From Planctomycetota bacterium (GTDB lineage: Bacteria > Planctomycetota > PUPC01 > DSUN01): a stretch of 7,421 bases of DNA. Positions 5,579 to 7,421 of the stretch are shown here, piece after piece. Under the pieces are notes generated by a model. The model was given only the letters and a program-made list of their open reading frames with translations. It did not search any database and was not told where the DNA came from. Made by a program: the position numbers and the translations under genes. Numbering within the stretch: the stretch's first letter is position 1; the number at the start of each line of letters is the position of its first letter. The stretch spans positions 1 through 7,421 of the forward strand of contig VGYW01000413.1 of NCBI GenBank assembly GCA_016872875.1, written 5' to 3'.

Positions 5579-6316
5579 ATGACGATGCCGATGAGGGTGT
5601 GGACGGTGACGTTGGCCGCAGGGGTCGGGGCGCTGGTAGTGGCGCCGGCGCTCGCGGGCGAGGCCGCGGGGACGATTGAGCCTGCCCGCCGCATCTCGCT
5701 CTGGACCATGATCGAGGCGGGCGGGATGATCGGCCACCTCATCCTCGTGCTGTCGCTGGCCTCGACCGCGCTCGTGATCGAGCACTTTCTCTCGATTCGC
5801 CGCAGCCGCCTCGTGCCCCCCGAGCTGGCCCAACGCGTCGAGCAGTTCCTGGCGGCCCGCCAGTACCAGCAGGCGCAGGAGGCCTGTGCGACCGACGGCT
5901 CATTTCTCGCCAAGGTCATCGGCGCGGGCCTCAACCAGATCGGCGCCATGTTCGGCTTCTTCGACATGCAGAGCGCCATGCAGGAGGCGAGCGAGCGCGA
6001 GATTTCGCGGCTCTACCGCAAGCTCGAATACCTCTCCCTCATCGCGGTCATCGCCCCGCTGCTCGGGCTGCTGGGGACAGTGACGGGGATGATCAGCTCC
6101 TTCAACACCATCGCCGCCACCGAGGGCGCGGCCAAGCCCTCCCAGCTCGCGGAGGGCATCTGGGAGGCCCTCGTGACCACCGTCGAGGGGCTGGTCGTGG
6201 CCATCCCCGCGATGTTCTTCGTCGCCTTCTTCCGCAACCGGGTGGACAGCTTCGTGGCCGAGACCGAGGCGGCGGTGGAGAAGCTGATGGGCAGGTTCCG
6301 CAAGGGCGCCGCATAG
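5579..6316 (+). CDS. exbB: MotA/TolQ/ExbB-type proton channel subunit
   Basis: This 245-residue inner-membrane protein has GGAGG (5564-5568) 10 bases before the ATG. Residues 7-26 look like a cleavable signal peptide ending ALA. The family core follows: a first span at about 45-72, a cytoplasmic domain (73-150), and two spans at about 151-180 and 196-220. The conserved GLLGTVTGM (163-171) holds T167, and EALVTTVEGLVVAIPA (196-211) holds T201. These align with T148 and T181 of E. coli ExbB, which line the proton path. With ExbD-type subunits it would form the channel that converts proton motive force into motion of a TonB/TolA-like partner. The two S-x3-H proteins upstream are the obvious partner candidates. 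ExbB against TolQ cannot be settled from sequence alone; the family assignment is firm. Confidence 0.93.
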   Translation: MTMPMRVWTVTLAAGVGALVVAPALAGEAAGTIEPARRISLWTMIEAGGMIGHLILVLSLASTALVIEHFLSIRRSRLVPPELAQRVEQFLAARQYQQAQEACATDGSFLAKVIGAGLNQIGAMFGFFDMQSAMQEASEREISRLYRKLEYLSLIAVIAPLLGLLGTVTGMISSFNTIAATEGAAKPSQLAEGIWEALVTTVEGLVVAIPAMFFVAFFRNRVDSFVAETEAAVEKLMGRFRKGAA

Positions 6317-6325
6317 GCAGCGTAG

Positions 6326-6382
6326 CCGCAAGCGTCCCGCTTGCGGTTCGCCTAGCGCCGACGACAAGCGGGACGCTTGTCG
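6326..6382. repeat. pair of inverted REP-like hairpins between exbB and exbD
   Basis: There are two perfect 9-bp-stem, 3-base-loop hairpins: CCGCAAGCG-TCC-CGCTTGCGG (6326-6346) and CGACAAGCG-GGA-CGCTTGTCG (6362-6382). Their cores are reverse complements of each other, including the loops, so the unit occurs in opposite orientations 15 bases apart, like a bacterial interspersed mosaic element. It occupies most of the 97-base gap between two genes expected to be co-transcribed. It could influence mRNA stability or the relative expression of exbB and exbD, but no T-run follows either hairpin. Confidence 0.8.
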
Positions 6383-6413
6383 CCACAAGAACGTGGAGTG
6401 AAAGGCACAGGCC

Positions 6414-6848
6414 GTGAGACTGCACAAGGCGCGACGAGCCTACGGGTGCGAGCTGAACATGACGCCGATGATCGACGTCATCTTCCAGCTCCTCATCTTC
6501 TTCATGTGCGTCTCCTCCTTCACCCGCGTCGCCGTCGAGAACGTCACCCTGCCCGACGCGAAGAAGGGGGAGCCGGGGGAGGACTTCAAGCCCGGGCGCA
6601 TCATCGTGAACGTGACGAAGGAGGGGCGGATGGTGGTGATGGGCGACGCCTGCGGCGACCGCGCGGCCCTCGCCGCGGCCCTCAAGCGGCGCACCGAGGG
6701 GCAGCCCATCGAGACCATCTCCGTCGTCGTCCGCGTGGACCGCGACTGCCCGTGGGACAGGGCGGGCCTCGCCCTCCTCGCGTGCAAGGACAGCCAGATC
6801 AGCCGCGTGCGCGTGGCCGTGATGCCGGCGGGCGGCGACGCCCCGTGA
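6414..6848 (+). CDS. exbD: ExbD/TolR-type proton channel subunit, first copy
   Basis: This 144-residue protein starts at GTG, with AAAGG (6401-6405) 8 bases upstream as a modest ribosome-binding site. A short basic cytoplasmic tail is followed by ELNMTPMIDVIFQLLIFFM (13-31), the family's single span with the essential aspartate at D21, equivalent to D25 of E. coli ExbD. Residues 40-144 form the periplasmic domain, a usual length for the family. The protein would sit inside the ExbB pentamer and carry protons through D21. It is followed after 10 bases by a second ExbD-type gene. The two share the membrane segment almost exactly but differ strongly in the periplasmic part. Family assignment is firm; the particular partner is not known. 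Confidence 0.92.
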   Translation: MRLHKARRAYGCELNMTPMIDVIFQLLIFFMCVSSFTRVAVENVTLPDAKKGEPGEDFKPGRIIVNVTKEGRMVVMGDACGDRAALAAALKRRTEGQPIETISVVVRVDRDCPWDRAGLALLACKDSQISRVRVAVMPAGGDAP

Positions 6849-6858
6849 GGAAACGCCT

Positions 6859-7311
6859 GTGAAGCTCACACGCCAGAGACAGAAAGCCCCCTCCCCGCAG
6901 CTCAACATGACCCCCATGATTGACTGCGTGTTCCAGCTCCTCATCTTCTTCCTGTGCACGAGCTCGTTCATGACGGAGAACCACCTTGTGACCCAGTTGC
7001 CCGCGGCGAGCAAGGAGAAGCCGGCGCAGGAGCCGCTGCCCCCCGTCCGCATCGTGGTGAGCCGCGTGGGCGAGGGCGTGATGATGACCTGCGACGACCA
7101 GGCGTGCGCGACGTTCGACGGCCTGGTCGAGAAGCTCAAGGCCCGGCGGGCCATCGCCCCCGCCCCCGCGGACCGGGACAAGGACCGCCTCCACGTGATC
7201 ATCGAGGGCCAGGCGGGCGTGCCATTCGCATACATGGCCGGCGCGCTCGACGCCTGCCATCAGGCGGACCTCTACAGCGTCGCCTTCTCCCCGAAGGGGA
7301 TCGGCCAATGA
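6859..7311 (+). CDS. exbD: ExbD/TolR-type proton channel subunit, second copy
   Basis: This 150-residue protein starts at GTG. GAGGAA (6847-6852), which overlaps the stop of the first exbD, lies 6 bases before it, so the pair is translationally coupled. The span LNMTPMIDCVFQLLIFFLC (15-33) carries the proton-bearing aspartate D22. A Pro-containing connector (about 45-60) and a periplasmic domain to residue 150 follow. Compared with the first copy, the N-terminal 40 residues are close and the rest diverges, which fits a specialised pair forming a mixed ExbD dimer. The stop overlaps a downstream ATG (ATGA at 7308-7311), suggesting another gene in the same transcript. No frameshift or missing key residue is seen. 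Confidence 0.92.
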   Translation: MKLTRQRQKAPSPQLNMTPMIDCVFQLLIFFLCTSSFMTENHLVTQLPAASKEKPAQEPLPPVRIVVSRVGEGVMMTCDDQACATFDGLVEKLKARRAIAPAPADRDKDRLHVIIEGQAGVPFAYMAGALDACHQADLYSVAFSPKGIGQ

Positions 7312-7421
7312 GGACCCACCTGCTCCCGCGGACTCGCGATTTCGGATTTCGGATTTCGGATTTCGGTTTCCGATCCGCAATCCGCAATCCGCAATCCACA
7401 ATGGCTCTGGCGGCTACCATT
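7308..7421 (+). CDS. possible further gene of the cluster, truncated by the window end
   Basis: A frame begins at ATG 7308, overlapping the stop of the second exbD as ATGA, and stays open to the end of the window (38 codons). Most of it (residues 11-31) is the translated heptamer array. A second in-frame ATG at 7401 opens M-A-L-A-A-T-I, which could begin a signal peptide. The real start may therefore be 7308, with the array inserted in the N-terminus, or 7401, with the array forming the leader. Too little is present to assign a function. Confidence 0.35.
   Translation, partial: MRTHLLPRTRDFGFRISDFGFRSAIRNPQSTMALAATI
7339..7401. repeat. nine-unit heptamer array
   Basis: The array is 63 bases in strict 7-base register: ATTTCGG four times (7339-7366), TTTCCGA once (7367-7373), TCCGCAA three times (7374-7394) and TCCACAA (7395-7401). 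Three heptamers equal seven codons, so the array can stay open in translation and gives 7-residue peptide repeats (DFGFRIS, then AIRNPQS-like). A degenerate relative in the opposite orientation lies inside protein A at 2324-2365. Confidence 0.85.

Overview
The window reads as a GC-rich bacterial chromosome segment, most likely from a planctomycete or a close relative. This rests on three things: C-x2-C-x16-C-x2-C zinc ribbons at protein N-termini, a squalene-cyclase-type repeat protein with the DTSVTGW signature, and dense short palindromic and heptameric repeats. The taxonomic call is an inference from style, not from a marker gene.

Positions 1 to about 1940 contain no gene I can support. 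They hold a series of repeats: a GC hairpin (95-122), TGTGGCTCAA decamers around a 9-bp inverted repeat (158-251), a 21-bp inverted repeat of TCG/CGA triplets (343-420), two copies of a REP-like palindrome with the core AAAAGGGGACATTCT (794-912 and 1659-1740), a 235-bp element with 19-bp terminal inverted repeats (1014-1248), and a 151-bp MITE-like element with perfect 25-bp inverted ends and an 11-bp flanking direct repeat (1764-1936). A sigma70-like promoter (TTGACT, 17 bp, TAGTAT) lies just beyond that element.

From 2063 to the end there is one plus-strand cluster. (1) Protein A has two zinc ribbons, one membrane span with S-x3-H, a Pro/acidic linker and a squalene-cyclase-like repeat domain. 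(2) Protein B has the same N-terminal module, about 70% identical over 86 residues, followed by a von Willebrand A domain with an intact MIDAS. Its reading frame is broken by one extra base near 4264. (3) An ExbB/TolQ/MotA-type channel subunit follows. (4, 5) Two ExbD/TolR-type subunits come next. (6) A possible further gene begins at 7308 or 7401 and runs off the window.

The most interesting reading is functional. The S-x3-H motif inside the single N-terminal span is the TonB/TolA signature for coupling to ExbBD/TolQR, and both candidate transducers sit directly upstream of an ExbB and two ExbDs. The cluster may therefore encode a proton-motive-force-driven envelope machine with two interchangeable TonB-like transducers. 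These would have cytoplasmic zinc ribbons instead of a short tail, and an alpha-toroid or VWA domain in the periplasm instead of a TonB C-terminal domain. This is an inference from motifs and gene order.

Repeats also enter the genes. A REP-like palindrome and a heptamer-repeat fragment lie in frame inside protein A, between its zinc ribbons. A hairpin pair separates exbB from the first exbD, and a nine-unit heptamer array sits at the start of the last reading frame.
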